DNA of 64,000 nucleotides from Algoriella xinjiangensis. GTDB lineage: Bacteria > Bacteroidota > Bacteroidia > Flavobacteriales > Weeksellaceae. The translations under genes were made by a program, and so were the position numbers. The DNA is taken from positions 177,035 to 241,034 of the forward strand of contig NZ_FOUZ01000005.1 of assembly GCF_900115015.1 (NCBI RefSeq). Reading direction: 5' to 3'. The notes beneath the pieces are model-generated. The model saw only the letters and a list, made by a program, of their open reading frames with translations, had not been told where the DNA came from and did no database searches. Shown one piece after another: positions 37,276-46,117 of this stretch (positions are counted from its first letter, which is position 1; each line of letters starts with the position of its first letter).

Positions 37276-39177
37276 TTATTTAACTTCTTCGAAGTCTACG
37301 TCTTCTACTCCGTCATTTTTAGCTTGACCTTGATCAGCACCTGGTTGAGCTTGCGCACCACCTTGTTGACCTTCGTTCATTGCAGCATAAATTTCTTCAG
37401 AAGCGGCATTCCAAGCTGTGTTTAATTTTTCCATAGAAGCATCAATAGCAGCGATGTCTTGTGCAGCGTGTGCCGACTTAACTTCAGCTAAAGCATCCTC
37501 GATAGGTTGTTTTTTATCAGCCGGAATTTTTTCTCCGTATTCAGTTAATTGTTTTTCTGTTTGAAAGATTAAAGCGTCAGCAGCATTTACTTTTTCAATT
37601 TTCTCTTTTGCTTCTTCATCTTTAGCAGCATTTTCTTGCGCCTCTTTCTTCATTCTTTCGATATCAGCTTCAGATAAACCAGAAGATGCTTCAATTTTGA
37701 TTGATTGCTCTTTTCCAGTTCCTTTATCTTTTGCAGAAACACTTAAGATACCATTCGCATCAATATCAAATGTTACTTCGATTTGAGGAACACCTCTTTG
37801 TGCTGGTGGAATATCTACTAAGTCAAAACGACCAATTTCTTTGTTATCATTAAATAAAGCACGCTCTCCTTGTCCAATTCTTAATGTTACAGCTGGTTGA
37901 TTATCTGCAGCCGTAGAAAAAGTTTCAGATTTTTTAGTAGGAATAGTTGTATTCGCTTCAATTAATTTAGTGAAAACACCTCCTAAAGTTTCGATACCTA
38001 AAGATAATGGTGTAACGTCTAATAATAATACGTCTTTTACATCACCTGTTAATACACCACCTTGAATAGCAGCACCTACAGCAACAACTTCATCAGGATT
38101 AACTCCTTTTGATGGTTTTTTACCGAAGAATTTTTCTACTTCTTCTTGGATTTTAGGGATACGTGTAGATCCACCAACTAAAATTACTTCGTCAATATCA
38201 CTAATTGATAAACCAGCGTCAGATAAAGCTTTTTGACAAGGATCCATAGAGCGTTTTACTAAGCTTTCTGTTAACTGATCAAATTTTGAACGAGTTAAAG
38301 TTTCTACTAAGTGTTTTGGTCCTGTTTCGTTAGCTGTAACGTATGGTAAATTAATTTCTGTTTGTGCAGAAGAAGATAATTCGATTTTAGCTTTCTCAGC
38401 AGCCTCACGTAAACGTTGTAAAGCCATTGGATCTTTTTTCAAATCAACATTTTCTTTTGCTTGAAATTCTGAAGCTAACCAATTGATAATTGCATCATCA
38501 AAATCATCACCTCCTAAATGTGTATCACCGTTTGTAGATAATACTTCGAAAACACCATCTCCTAATTCTAAGATAGAAACGTCAAAAGTTCCTCCTCCTA
38601 AATCGTAAACAGCGATTTTTTTATCTGAATGTGCTTTGTCTAATCCGTATGCTAAAGCAGCTGCAGTTGGTTCGTTAATGATACGTTCAACTTTTAAACC
38701 TGCAATTTCTCCAGCTTCTTTTGTTGCTTGACGTTGTGCATCGTTAAAGTATGCAGGAACAGTAATTACCGCTCTTGTAACTTCTTGACCTAAGTAATCT
38801 TCAGCAGTTTTTTTCATTTTTTGTAAAATCATTGCCGAGATTTCTTGTGGCGTATAAATACGTCCGTCAATATCTACACCTGGAGTGTCATTATTTCCTT
38901 TTACAACTTTATAAGGAACACGACCAATTTCATTTGCATCGTTATTAAACTTAGTTCCCATGAAACGTTTAATAGAATAAATCGTTTTTGTAGGGTTAGT
39001 TACAGCTTGACGTTTAGCTGAATCTCCAACTTTAATTTCTCCTCCTTCTACGAATGCTACGATAGATGGAGTAGTTCTTTTACCTTCTGCATTTGGAATT
39101 ACAACTGGTTCACTACCTTCCATTACAGAGACACATGAATTTGTTGTACCTAAGTCGATTCCGATTATTTTGCTCAT
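37276..39177 (-). CDS. dnaK: molecular chaperone DnaK (Hsp70)
   Basis: The 633-residue chaperone has an ATPase domain with [19 protein letters not shown] and [10 protein letters not shown] motifs, a substrate-binding domain ([17 protein letters not shown]), a helical lid, a Gln/Gly/Ala-rich tail and the terminal [11 protein letters not shown]. It is full length. It folds and protects proteins with DnaJ and GrpE, neither of which is adjacent. Upstream lie a short dyad and a sigma-54-like element, described separately. No CIRCE operator was found. Confidence 0.99.
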   Translation of the reverse strand: MSKIIGIDLGTTNSCVSVMEGSEPVVIPNAEGKRTTPSIVAFVEGGEIKVGDSAKRQAVTNPTKTIYSIKRFMGTKFNNDANEIGRVPYKVVKGNNDTPGVDIDGRIYTPQEISAMILQKMKKTAEDYLGQEVTRAVITVPAYFNDAQRQATKEAGEIAGLKVERIINEPTAAALAYGLDKAHSDKKIAVYDLGGGTFDVSILELGDGVFEVLSTNGDTHLGGDDFDDAIINWLASEFQAKENVDLKKDPMALQRLREAAEKAKIELSSSAQTEINLPYVTANETGPKHLVETLTRSKFDQLTESLVKRSMDPCQKALSDAGLSISDIDEVILVGGSTRIPKIQEEVEKFFGKKPSKGVNPDEVVAVGAAIQGGVLTGDVKDVLLLDVTPLSLGIETLGGVFTKLIEANTTIPTKKSETFSTAADNQPAVTLRIGQGERALFNDNKEIGRFDLVDIPPAQRGVPQIEVTFDIDANGILSVSAKDKGTGKEQSIKIEASSGLSEADIERMKKEAQENAAKDEEAKEKIEKVNAADALIFQTEKQLTEYGEKIPADKKQPIEDALAEVKSAHAAQDIAAIDASMEKLNTAWNAASEEIYAAMNEGQQGGAQAQPGADQGQAKNDGVEDVDFEEVK

Positions 39178-39252
39178 CTTATTTTGTTATTTATATTATT
39201 AAATGTTTTTCTATAGTTCTTCATCATATCAAAAATGATGCTACAACAGATA

Positions 39253-39314
39253 GACAATCTTTGTGCCAACGTAAAATAATCATCAAATTCTTCGTTTTTT
39301 ATGACAAGTTGTCA
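39253..39314 (-). promoter_or_regulatory. candidate control region of dnaK: sigma-54-like element and dyad
   Basis: On the minus strand 39269-39253 reads TTGGCACAAAGATTGTC. It resembles TTGGCAC-N5-TTGC, with GG and GT ten bases apart instead of GG and GC. Upstream, TGACAA-G-TTGTCA (39302-39314) is a perfect dyad. The start would fall about 67 nt before dnaK. The imperfect -12 makes the sigma-54 reading uncertain. Confidence 0.3.
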
Positions 39315-39384
39315 CAAGCTTTATAAAATGATAACTCAAATTTTATTTTATATGTCTTTTGATGAGGTTTATGACATAATTTGT

Positions 39385-40251
39385 TTAGCCAATTTTGCTT
39401 CCGTTTACAACTTTTCGTTCAGGATTAAGCAATACAATATCATTATTGTCGCCATAAACACCCATTACCAAACATTCGCTCATAAATGTGGCAATTTGTT
39501 TCTTTGGGAAATTAACAACTGCAATTATTTGTTTATCCATTAAATCTTCCTTTTTATACAAAGCTGTAATTTGAGCCGAACTTTTTTTGATGCCCAATAT
39601 TCCAAAATCTATCTCTAATTGATATGCTGGATTTCTTGCTTTCGGAAAATCATTCACTTTTACAATTGTCCCAACACGCATGTCGATTTTCTCAAAATCA
39701 GACCACGAAATTGTTTGTTCATCCTTTTTTTCTTCGGATTTAGTTTCCTTTTCAAAACTAGTTAAAAGTGTTTCTAACCGATTTTTTTCATCTTTATATT
39801 GATTTTTTAATTCGTCTGACATTTTTGCATAATATGTCAATGCTTTTTCGCCAAATTGTTTGACATAAAAGTTGGCAAGTTTTGGAACTTTCGGAAATTT
39901 ATCGTGAAACAACATTTCGTTATAAGCTTGCCATTCGCGTTCTTCGCGACTTTCTATTTGATTTTTGCCTGATCGTTGATAAACATGAAAAATCTCGTGC
40001 ATCAATAAATTTGTAACTAAAATCAAGTCAAAATTCAAAATATTACGCGGAACACGAATTGTAATTCCAGTAGTTTCATCGCCTTCGGCAGTTAACAATA
40101 AACCTCGCGGATTGATTTCTTCTCGAAATGTAAAACCTGTAAAATCGCTGTGTTTTAAATCAAATAAATCTAAAATTTCATACAAAGCTTCTACAATAAG
40201 TTTATTCTTTTTTAAATAATTTATTCTCTCTTTAAAATTTTCAGTAATCAT
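39385..40251 (-). CDS. HExxH metalloprotease-like domain fused to a CsaA/tRNA-binding domain
   Basis: The 288-residue cytoplasmic protein has two parts joined by a charged linker (about 168-180). The C-terminal part (about 182-288, KIDMRVGTIVKVNDFPKARN, AVVNFPKKQIATFMSECLVMG) is a complete CsaA-type tRNA-binding OB domain, normally a stand-alone protein of about 110 residues linked to chaperone or export functions. The N-terminal part carries LLMHEIFHVYQRSG, a zinc-binding HExxH (His85, Glu86, His89), with Glu106 in EREWQAYNE as possible third ligand. I see no internal start that would separate the parts. The N-terminal activity is inferred from the motif alone. It lies upstream of dnaK and divergent from an M1 peptidase. 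Confidence 0.78.
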   Translation of the reverse strand: MITENFKERINYLKKNKLIVEALYEILDLFDLKHSDFTGFTFREEINPRGLLLTAEGDETTGITIRVPRNILNFDLILVTNLLMHEIFHVYQRSGKNQIESREEREWQAYNEMLFHDKFPKVPKLANFYVKQFGEKALTYYAKMSDELKNQYKDEKNRLETLLTSFEKETKSEEKKDEQTISWSDFEKIDMRVGTIVKVNDFPKARNPAYQLEIDFGILGIKKSSAQITALYKKEDLMDKQIIAVVNFPKKQIATFMSECLVMGVYGDNNDIVLLNPERKVVNGSKIG

Positions 40252-40268
40252 ATTTTTCGCTTATTAAT

Positions 40269-40290
40269 CAAATATATAATGTTATTTTTG
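40269..40290. promoter_or_regulatory. back-to-back -7 elements for the fusion gene and the M1 peptidase
   Basis: CAAATATA (40269-40276) is TATATTTG on the minus strand, and TATTTTTG (40283-40290) reads plus. The two are 6 bp apart. Both fit TAnnTTTG; neither has a clear -33 TTG. Predicted leaders are short (about 10 nt each way). Confidence 0.4.
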
Positions 40291-40303
40291 ATATGTTTTA
40301 AAA

Positions 40304-41953
40304 ATGACTATGAAGAAATTATTGCTTATACTTGGATTGTTATCGATAACTACAAATGCACAAGTTTTAAATCATAAAAAAGAATTTACACGCCAAGATT
40401 CACTTCGTGGAACAAATAATGAGTTTCGTAATTGGTGGGATGTTAAACATTATAAAGTAAATGTAGAGCCAGATTTTAGTACAAAATCTATAAAAGGAAC
40501 GTCTACAATTACGTTTGATATTTCGGCAAAACAAGGTTCGGATTTGATTCAGATAGATTTGCAAGAACCAATGAAAATTGTACATGTAAAGCTGAATGGA
40601 CAAGATATTAAAGAATTTAAACATGACGGAAATGTTTACTTTATTACAGTTGGTAAAAAATTAAAAGCAAAAGATAATCTGTTAGAATTGCAGTATCAAG
40701 GAAATCCTCGTGTTGCAATAAAAGCGCCTTGGGATGGCGGTTGGATTTTTACCAAAGACGAAAAAGGTAGAGATTGGATGTCTGTTGCAGTACAAGGTTT
40801 AGGAGCAAGTGCGTGGTTTCCGAACAAGGATTATTTGGGTGATGAACCCGATAATGGAATGGAACTAGAAATTGTGACGCCAAAAGATTTGGTTGGTGTT
40901 GGTAATGGACGTTTAGTTTCGGAAAAGACAATTAAAGATAAAAAGATTTATAAATGGAAAGTTGTCAATCCAATCAACAATTATAATATTATTCCGTATA
41001 TCGGGAATTATGTCAACTTTAAAGATACATATCAAGGCGAAAAAGGAAAACTTGATTTAAATTATTATGTTTTAGATTATAATTTAGAAAAAGCAAAAAT
41101 ACAGTTTGAACAAGCTAAATTGATGCTAAAAAGTTTTGAATATTGGTTTGGACCTTATCCTTTTTACGAAGATTCGTTCAAAATTATTGATGCACCACAT
41201 TTGGGTATGGAACATCAATCTGGAATTGCATATGGTAATAAATTCAAAAATGGATATTTAGGTCGCGATTTGTCAGGTTCTGGTTGGGGATTAAAATGGG
41301 ATTTTATAATTGTTCACGAAGCTGGTCACGAATGGTTTGGAAATAATATTACAGAGAAAGATGTTGCTGATATGTGGATTCATGAATCGTTTACTGCTTA
41401 TTCTGAAACCTTATTTACAGAAACCTATTATGGTAAAAAAGCTGCGGACGAATATGTGCGCGGAACACAAAATGCAATTCAAAATGATATTCCGATTATT
41501 GGTGTTTACGGCGTAAACCAAGAAGGTAGTGGCGATATGTATTACAAAGGCGCAAATATGATTCATACGTTGCGAACTTGGTTGAATGATGATGTAAAGT
41601 TTAGAGGAATTTTACGTGGTTTGAACAAAGAATTTTATCATCAAACTGTAACTACAGCGCAAATAGAAAATTATATTGCACAAAATTCGGGATTAGATTT
41701 AACTGCATTTTTCAATCAATATTTAAGAACAATTGATATTCCGACCCTAGAAATTAAACAAGAAGATAATCAAATTATTTACAGATATACTACTATTGTC
41801 GAAGGTTTTAAAATGCCTTTGCGATTAAATAATTCGGAGATTACAATCTATCCAACAAAAGATTGGCAAGTGCTTAATCAATCAACTATAAAAAAAGTTT
41901 CGGATGTAGAGGTTAATCCAAATTATTACATAAAAACATCAATCGTAAAATAA
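40304..41953 (+). CDS. M1 family metallopeptidase, secreted
   Basis: The 549-residue protein starts with a signal peptide (MTMKKLLLILGLLSITTNAQ; the ATG at 40310 is an equally good start). An N-terminal beta domain is followed by the gluzincin catalytic domain: GMEHQSG (exopeptidase-type motif, M-E-N changed to M-E-H), HEAGHEWFG (His338, Glu339, His342) and, 18 residues on, Glu361 in WIHESFTAYSE. It lacks the long C-terminal ARM-like domain of PepN, as do many short M1 enzymes. It likely trims peptides in the periplasm. It is followed after 55 bp by lnt. Confidence 0.93.
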   Translation: MTMKKLLLILGLLSITTNAQVLNHKKEFTRQDSLRGTNNEFRNWWDVKHYKVNVEPDFSTKSIKGTSTITFDISAKQGSDLIQIDLQEPMKIVHVKLNGQDIKEFKHDGNVYFITVGKKLKAKDNLLELQYQGNPRVAIKAPWDGGWIFTKDEKGRDWMSVAVQGLGASAWFPNKDYLGDEPDNGMELEIVTPKDLVGVGNGRLVSEKTIKDKKIYKWKVVNPINNYNIIPYIGNYVNFKDTYQGEKGKLDLNYYVLDYNLEKAKIQFEQAKLMLKSFEYWFGPYPFYEDSFKIIDAPHLGMEHQSGIAYGNKFKNGYLGRDLSGSGWGLKWDFIIVHEAGHEWFGNNITEKDVADMWIHESFTAYSETLFTETYYGKKAADEYVRGTQNAIQNDIPIIGVYGVNQEGSGDMYYKGANMIHTLRTWLNDDVKFRGILRGLNKEFYHQTVTTAQIENYIAQNSGLDLTAFFNQYLRTIDIPTLEIKQEDNQIIYRYTTIVEGFKMPLRLNNSEITIYPTKDWQVLNQSTIKKVSDVEVNPNYYIKTSIVK

Positions 41954-42008
41954 AATAGACCAAACAAATATCATCGATTATTGATGGATGATACATTAAA
42001 TTTGTCGC

Positions 42009-43670
42009 ATGAAAAAATACATTGCATACGCAATAGCTTCAGGATTATTATTAACAGCAGGTTGGCCATCGCACGGTTTTCCTTTGTTATTATTCATAGC
42101 TTTTGTTCCGTTGTTGTTAACAGAGCATCAGATCTCGCAACGCGCAGAATTTAAAAAGAAGGGACGCAAAATTTTTGGATTATCATTTTTAGCCTTCATT
42201 ATATGGAATGCTATTGTAATTTGGTGGTTGCATTTTGCAAAAGAAACCGATGCAAATGGTGATTTACAAAATTCGTGGTTGGCTTATTTGATTCCAGTTA
42301 TAGCCAACGCATTTTTTATGTCAATTGTTTTTCAAATTTATCATTGGGTAAAAACAAAAGCAGGTAATATATATGGACTTGTTTTTTTGCCTGCAATTTG
42401 GATTAGTTTTGAGAAACTACATTTAAATTGGGAATTAACTTGGCCGTGGTTTAATTTAGGTAACGGGTTTGCAAAATGGTACGAATGGGTACAATGGTAC
42501 GAATACACCGGTACTTTTGGAGGAACATTGTGGATTTGGGTAACCAATTTAGTTATCTTTTATTATTTGACAGCATACATTAATAAGAAGGAAATAAACT
42601 ATCTAAATAAATTAGGAATTTTTGGAGGATTATTAATAGCTGTTCCAATCGGGATATCATATATTATTTATGCCAACTACGAAGAAAAAGGAAAAGCATT
42701 ACACGCCTTGATTCTTCAACCAGATTTAGATCCATATAACGAAAAGTATATGAAAGATGGTTTGCAGATTTATGACGAGCTAAAACAATTGGCTGTAAAA
42801 AATATGCAACCCAATACACAATTTGTTGTAGCACCAGAAACTGCAATTCCTGGCTCATCTGCCTTAGTTTTTGATAATTTATACAATGATTTAATCATTC
42901 AAGATATTCAGCAATGGACAAATAGTAAAAAAGATTTACATTTTGTAACGGGCGCATCGGTTATGCGAATTTATCCAGTAGCATCTTTAGCAACAGAATC
43001 TGCCTCAGTAATGAAAGACGGAATTACATGGTACGACGCCTATAACTCTGCATTACAATTAGGTTCTAACGATTCTATTCAGATCTATCACAAAAGTAAA
43101 TTAGTGCCAGGAGTAGAAAATTTTCCATATCGTTCATTTTTAATGCCAATTATTGGAGAATTTATGCTTAACTTTGGCGGCACAACAAAAACATTAGGTA
43201 CACAACCTAATCGTTCTGTTTTCAAAAATAAAACAAATGCAGCCGCTGTTGCTCCGATTATATGTTACGAATCTATTTACGGAGAATACACAACAGAATA
43301 TGTGAGAGAAGGCGCAAATGTTTTATTCACAATGACCAACGATTCTTGGTGGGGCTCTACTGATGGTCATCGACAATTACTATTATATGGTAATTTAAGA
43401 GCTATTGAAAATAGACGCGCTATTGTTAGATCAGCAAATTCAGGGGTTTCGGCTTTCGTTAATCAGCGAGGAGACATAATGAAATCATTACCTTATGGAG
43501 AGCAAGGTGCCTTAAATGGTACAGTTTTGATGAATAGTGAGTTAACGTTTTATACAAAATATGGTGACGTATTAGCAAGAGTAGCTTTATTGATAATGGG
43601 AATTATCTTAGCTTATACACTCGCTCAGAAGTTACTATATAAGCAAGTTAAGAAAAAAAATATTAAATAA
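42009..43670 (+). CDS. lnt: apolipoprotein N-acyltransferase
   Basis: The 553-residue inner-membrane enzyme adds the third acyl chain to lipoproteins. It has several membrane spans in the first 225 residues, a periplasmic nitrilase-like domain with the catalytic triad visible as Glu277 (VAPETAIPG), Lys362 (YHKSKLVPG) and Cys419 (ICYESIYGEY), and a C-terminal span. The triad is in the order of E. coli Glu267-Lys335-Cys387. The VPFGE box of the family reads VPGVE here. It would mature the surface lipoprotein encoded at 32781-33848. Confidence 0.95.
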   Translation: MKKYIAYAIASGLLLTAGWPSHGFPLLLFIAFVPLLLTEHQISQRAEFKKKGRKIFGLSFLAFIIWNAIVIWWLHFAKETDANGDLQNSWLAYLIPVIANAFFMSIVFQIYHWVKTKAGNIYGLVFLPAIWISFEKLHLNWELTWPWFNLGNGFAKWYEWVQWYEYTGTFGGTLWIWVTNLVIFYYLTAYINKKEINYLNKLGIFGGLLIAVPIGISYIIYANYEEKGKALHALILQPDLDPYNEKYMKDGLQIYDELKQLAVKNMQPNTQFVVAPETAIPGSSALVFDNLYNDLIIQDIQQWTNSKKDLHFVTGASVMRIYPVASLATESASVMKDGITWYDAYNSALQLGSNDSIQIYHKSKLVPGVENFPYRSFLMPIIGEFMLNFGGTTKTLGTQPNRSVFKNKTNAAAVAPIICYESIYGEYTTEYVREGANVLFTMTNDSWWGSTDGHRQLLLYGNLRAIENRRAIVRSANSGVSAFVNQRGDIMKSLPYGEQGALNGTVLMNSELTFYTKYGDVLARVALLIMGIILAYTLAQKLLYKQVKKKNIK

Positions 43671-43683
43671 TAACCTTAAACTG

Positions 43684-43714
43684 TTGTATAAGTAAGATAT
43701 AAATTGTTACTTTG
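43684..43714 (+). promoter_or_regulatory. promoter of rpmB-rpmG-bL38
   Basis: TTG (43684-43686), 20 bp, then TTACTTTG (43707-43714), one mismatch from TAnnTTTG. The position, 36 bp before rpmB, fits. Confidence 0.65.
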
Positions 43715-43750
43715 CACTCCGTTTAAAATAAGACAATAAGTAAATATAAG

Positions 43751-43987
43751 ATGTCAAAAATTTGTCAGATTACAGGTAAGAAGAGATTAGTGGGAAACAA
43801 TGTTTCTCATGCTAATAATAAAACAAAACGCACTTTTGAAGTGAATTTGTTCACAAAGAAATTTTTTATGCCAGAAGCTGGTGAGTGGATTACTTTAAGA
43901 GTTTCTGCACACGGTTTAAAAACTATCAACAAAGTAGGTGTTGATGAGGCTGTTAGACGTGGACGTAAAGAAGGTTTAATCAAATAA
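43751..43987 (+). CDS. rpmB: 50S ribosomal protein L28
   Basis: The 78-residue L28 starts MSKICQITGKKRLVGNNVSH and has the TLRVSAHGLKTINKVG block. It is the zinc-free (C-) form. It is the first gene of a three-gene ribosomal unit and starts 36 bp after a promoter. Confidence 0.98.
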   Translation: MSKICQITGKKRLVGNNVSHANNKTKRTFEVNLFTKKFFMPEAGEWITLRVSAHGLKTINKVGVDEAVRRGRKEGLIK

Positions 43988-43998
43988 TTTAATACACC

Positions 43999-44181
43999 AT
44001 GGCAAAAAAAGGAAACAGAGTACAGGTTATTTTAGAATGTACAGAGCATAAAGAGAGTGGTATGCCAGGAATGTCTCGCTACATCACTACAAAAAACAAA
44101 AAAAATACTCCAGATCGTATTGAGTTGAAAAAATTCAACCCAGTATTGAAAAAGTATACAGTTCACAAGGAGATCAAATAA
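43999..44181 (+). CDS. rpmG: 50S ribosomal protein L33 (zinc-free type)
   Basis: The 60-residue L33 starts [20 protein letters not shown] and ends in [14 protein letters not shown]. It has a single cysteine and no CxxC pairs, so it is the C- form. It lies at the E-site side of the 50S. It is 11 bp after rpmB and 14 bp before the bL38 gene. Confidence 0.98.
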   Translation: MAKKGNRVQVILECTEHKESGMPGMSRYITTKNKKNTPDRIELKKFNPVLKKYTVHKEIK

Positions 44182-44195
44182 TAAAATTTTAGACG

Positions 44196-44345
44196 ATGGC
44201 AAAAAAGACAGTAGCAACCCTTCAAACAGGGTCTAAGAAAATGACCAAAGTAATTAGAATGGTAAAATCTCCTAAATCTGGAGCTTACGTATTCGTAGAA
44301 AAAGTAGTTAACGCTGACGAAGTAGATGCATTCTACGCAAAATAA
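44196..44345 (+). CDS. ribosomal protein bL38 (DUF4295 family)
   Basis: A 49-codon frame encodes MAKKTVATLQTGSKKMTKVI, then RMVKSPKSGAYVFVEKVVNADEVDAFYAK. This is DUF4295, a family restricted to Bacteroidota and usually placed after rpmB-rpmG. It has been seen as an extra large-subunit protein, bL38, in a Flavobacterium ribosome structure. It is small and basic as expected. A terminator follows, closing the unit. Confidence 0.93.
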   Translation: MAKKTVATLQTGSKKMTKVIRMVKSPKSGAYVFVEKVVNADEVDAFYAK

Positions 44346-44378
44346 TTATTAGCTTAACAAAAAAATATTAAGGTTAAT

Positions 44379-44408
44379 AAAAGCTGCTCTAAAAAGAGCA
44401 GCTTTTTT
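44379..44408 (+). terminator. terminator after rpmB-rpmG-bL38
   Basis: AAAAGCTGCTCT (44379-44390) pairs with AGAGCAGCTTTT (44395-44406) around a 4-nt loop and is followed by T residues. Confidence 0.9.
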
Positions 44409-44426
44409 ATTTCCTTTAATTTTATG

Positions 44427-44434
44427 TATCTTCG
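44427..44434 (+). promoter_or_regulatory. candidate -7 element of ftsY (TATCTTCG)
   Basis: TATCTTCG differs from TAnnTTTG at one base and lies 29 bp before the ATG, right after the preceding terminator. Confidence 0.35.
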
Positions 44435-44463
44435 TACAGAATTTTAAGATAAATTAACTTTTA

Positions 44464-45426
44464 ATGAGTTGGTTCAAAAAGATATTAGGTAAAGAAAACA
44501 AAGACAAATTAGATGAAGGTCTAGAGAAATCAAAATCGTCTTTTTTTGATAAAATTAGCCGCGCAGTTGTAGGTAAATCAAAAGTAGATGATGAGGTTTT
44601 AGATGATCTAGAAGAAGTATTAATTTCATCTGATGTCGGCGTAGAAACAACCGTGAAAATTATTCGAAGAATAGAAGAGCGTGTTGAAAGAGACAAATAT
44701 GTTTCAACTTCTGAATTAGATCTTATTCTGCGAGAAGAAATCGCAGGTCTACTTTCCGAAAACAATATAGAAGATACAAATGGTTTTACAATTCCAAAGA
44801 AAAACGTGCCGTATGTAATTATGGTGGTTGGTGTAAATGGAGTTGGTAAAACGACAACAATTGGTAAATTAGCTTCTCAATTTAAAGCGAATGGGTTGAA
44901 AGTTGTTTTAGGAGCAGCAGATACTTTTCGTGCAGCAGCGGTAGATCAGTTGGTTATTTGGGCAGAGCGTGCAGATGTGCCAATCGTAAAACAAGCGATG
45001 GGTTCAGATCCGGCTTCGGTTGCGTTTGATACAATTCAATCGGCAGTTGCGCAAAATGCAGATGTTGTTTTGATTGATACAGCGGGACGTTTGCACAATA
45101 AAGTAAATTTGATGAATGAGTTGACAAAAATAAAACGAGTTATGCAAAAGGTTATTCCAGATGCGCCGCACGAAGTTTTGTTGGTGTTAGATGGTTCAAC
45201 AGGTCAAAATGCTTTCGAGCAAGCGAAACAATTTACACAAGCAACAGAAGTTACAGCTTTAGCCGTTACAAAATTAGATGGAACTGCAAAAGGTGGTGTT
45301 GTGATTGGTATTTCTGATCAATTTCAGATTCCTGTAAAATATATTGGAGTAGGCGAAGGAATTAATGATTTACAAGCTTTCAATAAAATGGAATTTGTGG
45401 ATTCTTTCTTCAAACGAAATAATTAA
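44464..45426 (+). CDS. ftsY: signal recognition particle receptor FtsY
   Basis: The 320-residue SRP GTPase has an N domain (about 1-95) and a G domain with G1 GVNGVGKTTTIGKLA, the DTFRAAAVDQL segment, G3 DTAGR, G4 TKLDG and the closing GVGEGINDLQAF motif. The acidic A domain of E. coli FtsY is absent, as usual in this phylum. It targets ribosome-SRP complexes to SecY. It is a single gene with its own terminator. Confidence 0.98.
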   Translation: MSWFKKILGKENKDKLDEGLEKSKSSFFDKISRAVVGKSKVDDEVLDDLEEVLISSDVGVETTVKIIRRIEERVERDKYVSTSELDLILREEIAGLLSENNIEDTNGFTIPKKNVPYVIMVVGVNGVGKTTTIGKLASQFKANGLKVVLGAADTFRAAAVDQLVIWAERADVPIVKQAMGSDPASVAFDTIQSAVAQNADVVLIDTAGRLHNKVNLMNELTKIKRVMQKVIPDAPHEVLLVLDGSTGQNAFEQAKQFTQATEVTALAVTKLDGTAKGGVVIGISDQFQIPVKYIGVGEGINDLQAFNKMEFVDSFFKRNN

Positions 45427-45443
45427 GAGATTAATTAATATAT

Positions 45444-45476
45444 AAAATCCCTTCAAGTAATTGAAGGGATTTTTTT
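45444..45476 (+). terminator. terminator after ftsY
   Basis: AAAATCCCTTCAA (45444-45456) and TTGAAGGGATTTT (45461-45473) form a 13-bp stem with a 4-nt loop and trailing T residues. Confidence 0.92.
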
Positions 45477-45562
45477 GTGATAAAATAATTGAGTTTTCTG
45501 CAATGCGAAGATTAACTAAATTCAATTTAACAACTTGTTTCAGAATCACATGAAACACATCA

Positions 45563-45997
45563 TTAATACTCAACTTTTAAATATTCTTTATAAAATTTTT
45601 TATTTTTATTCTCTTGTTTCGAAATGGTTTTCAAAAACTCCGTTAAATATTCACGATAAGGCGAATTTTCGGCTAATGCATCTTGGTTATTACTACTCAA
45701 AATTTGTATTGTTCCATACATTTCGTCTTCATTTTCTTTGCTCGAAGTAATAATCATAAAAGTTTCATTTGCTTCATTAATTATCTTTCTATTTGTCCAA
45801 ATTAAAATGATATCATTGTTTTTTGTGTAGGCAACTTTGTCCCATTTTCCGAACCAATCAAACATCATTTTTTTTGTAACCAAAGAAGTCTGAAAACTTT
45901 CTACCTTATATTCTGTTAAAGGTATAGATGCTATTTCTTGTGCATTTGTTAGGTTAAATCCTAAAAATAGGAGAAGAATTAAAACTGATTTTTTCAA
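45563..45997 (-). CDS. secreted protein of unknown function
   Basis: The 144-residue protein has a signal peptide (MKKSVLILLLFLGFNLTNAQ). The mature part (SLVTKKMMFDWFGKWDKVAY, TFMIITSSKENEDEMYGTIQ) is mixed alpha/beta and ends in a Lys-rich tail. I do not recognise a family. It is a single minus-strand gene between ftsY and a divergent receptor-like gene 120 bp away. Confidence 0.6.
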   Translation of the reverse strand: MKKSVLILLLFLGFNLTNAQEIASIPLTEYKVESFQTSLVTKKMMFDWFGKWDKVAYTKNNDIILIWTNRKIINEANETFMIITSSKENEDEMYGTIQILSSNNQDALAENSPYREYLTEFLKTISKQENKNKKFYKEYLKVEY

Positions 45998-46117
45998 AAT
46001 TGATTATTTATTCAGGTTAAAGTTATCGAAAATAATTTCAAAAATAGTGTAACATTTTCTAAGTTCTCACGTCTTAAGAATAACACAATATTTGTTAATA
46101 GCATAAAAATATAAACT

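Noticed and set aside
39178..39384. CIRCE operator upstream of dnaK
   Set aside because: No TTAGCACTC-N9-GAGTGCTAA or close variant is present.
45563..45997. A lipoprotein reading of this secreted protein
   Set aside because: The signal peptide ends TNAQ without a cysteine, so it is cleaved by signal peptidase I.
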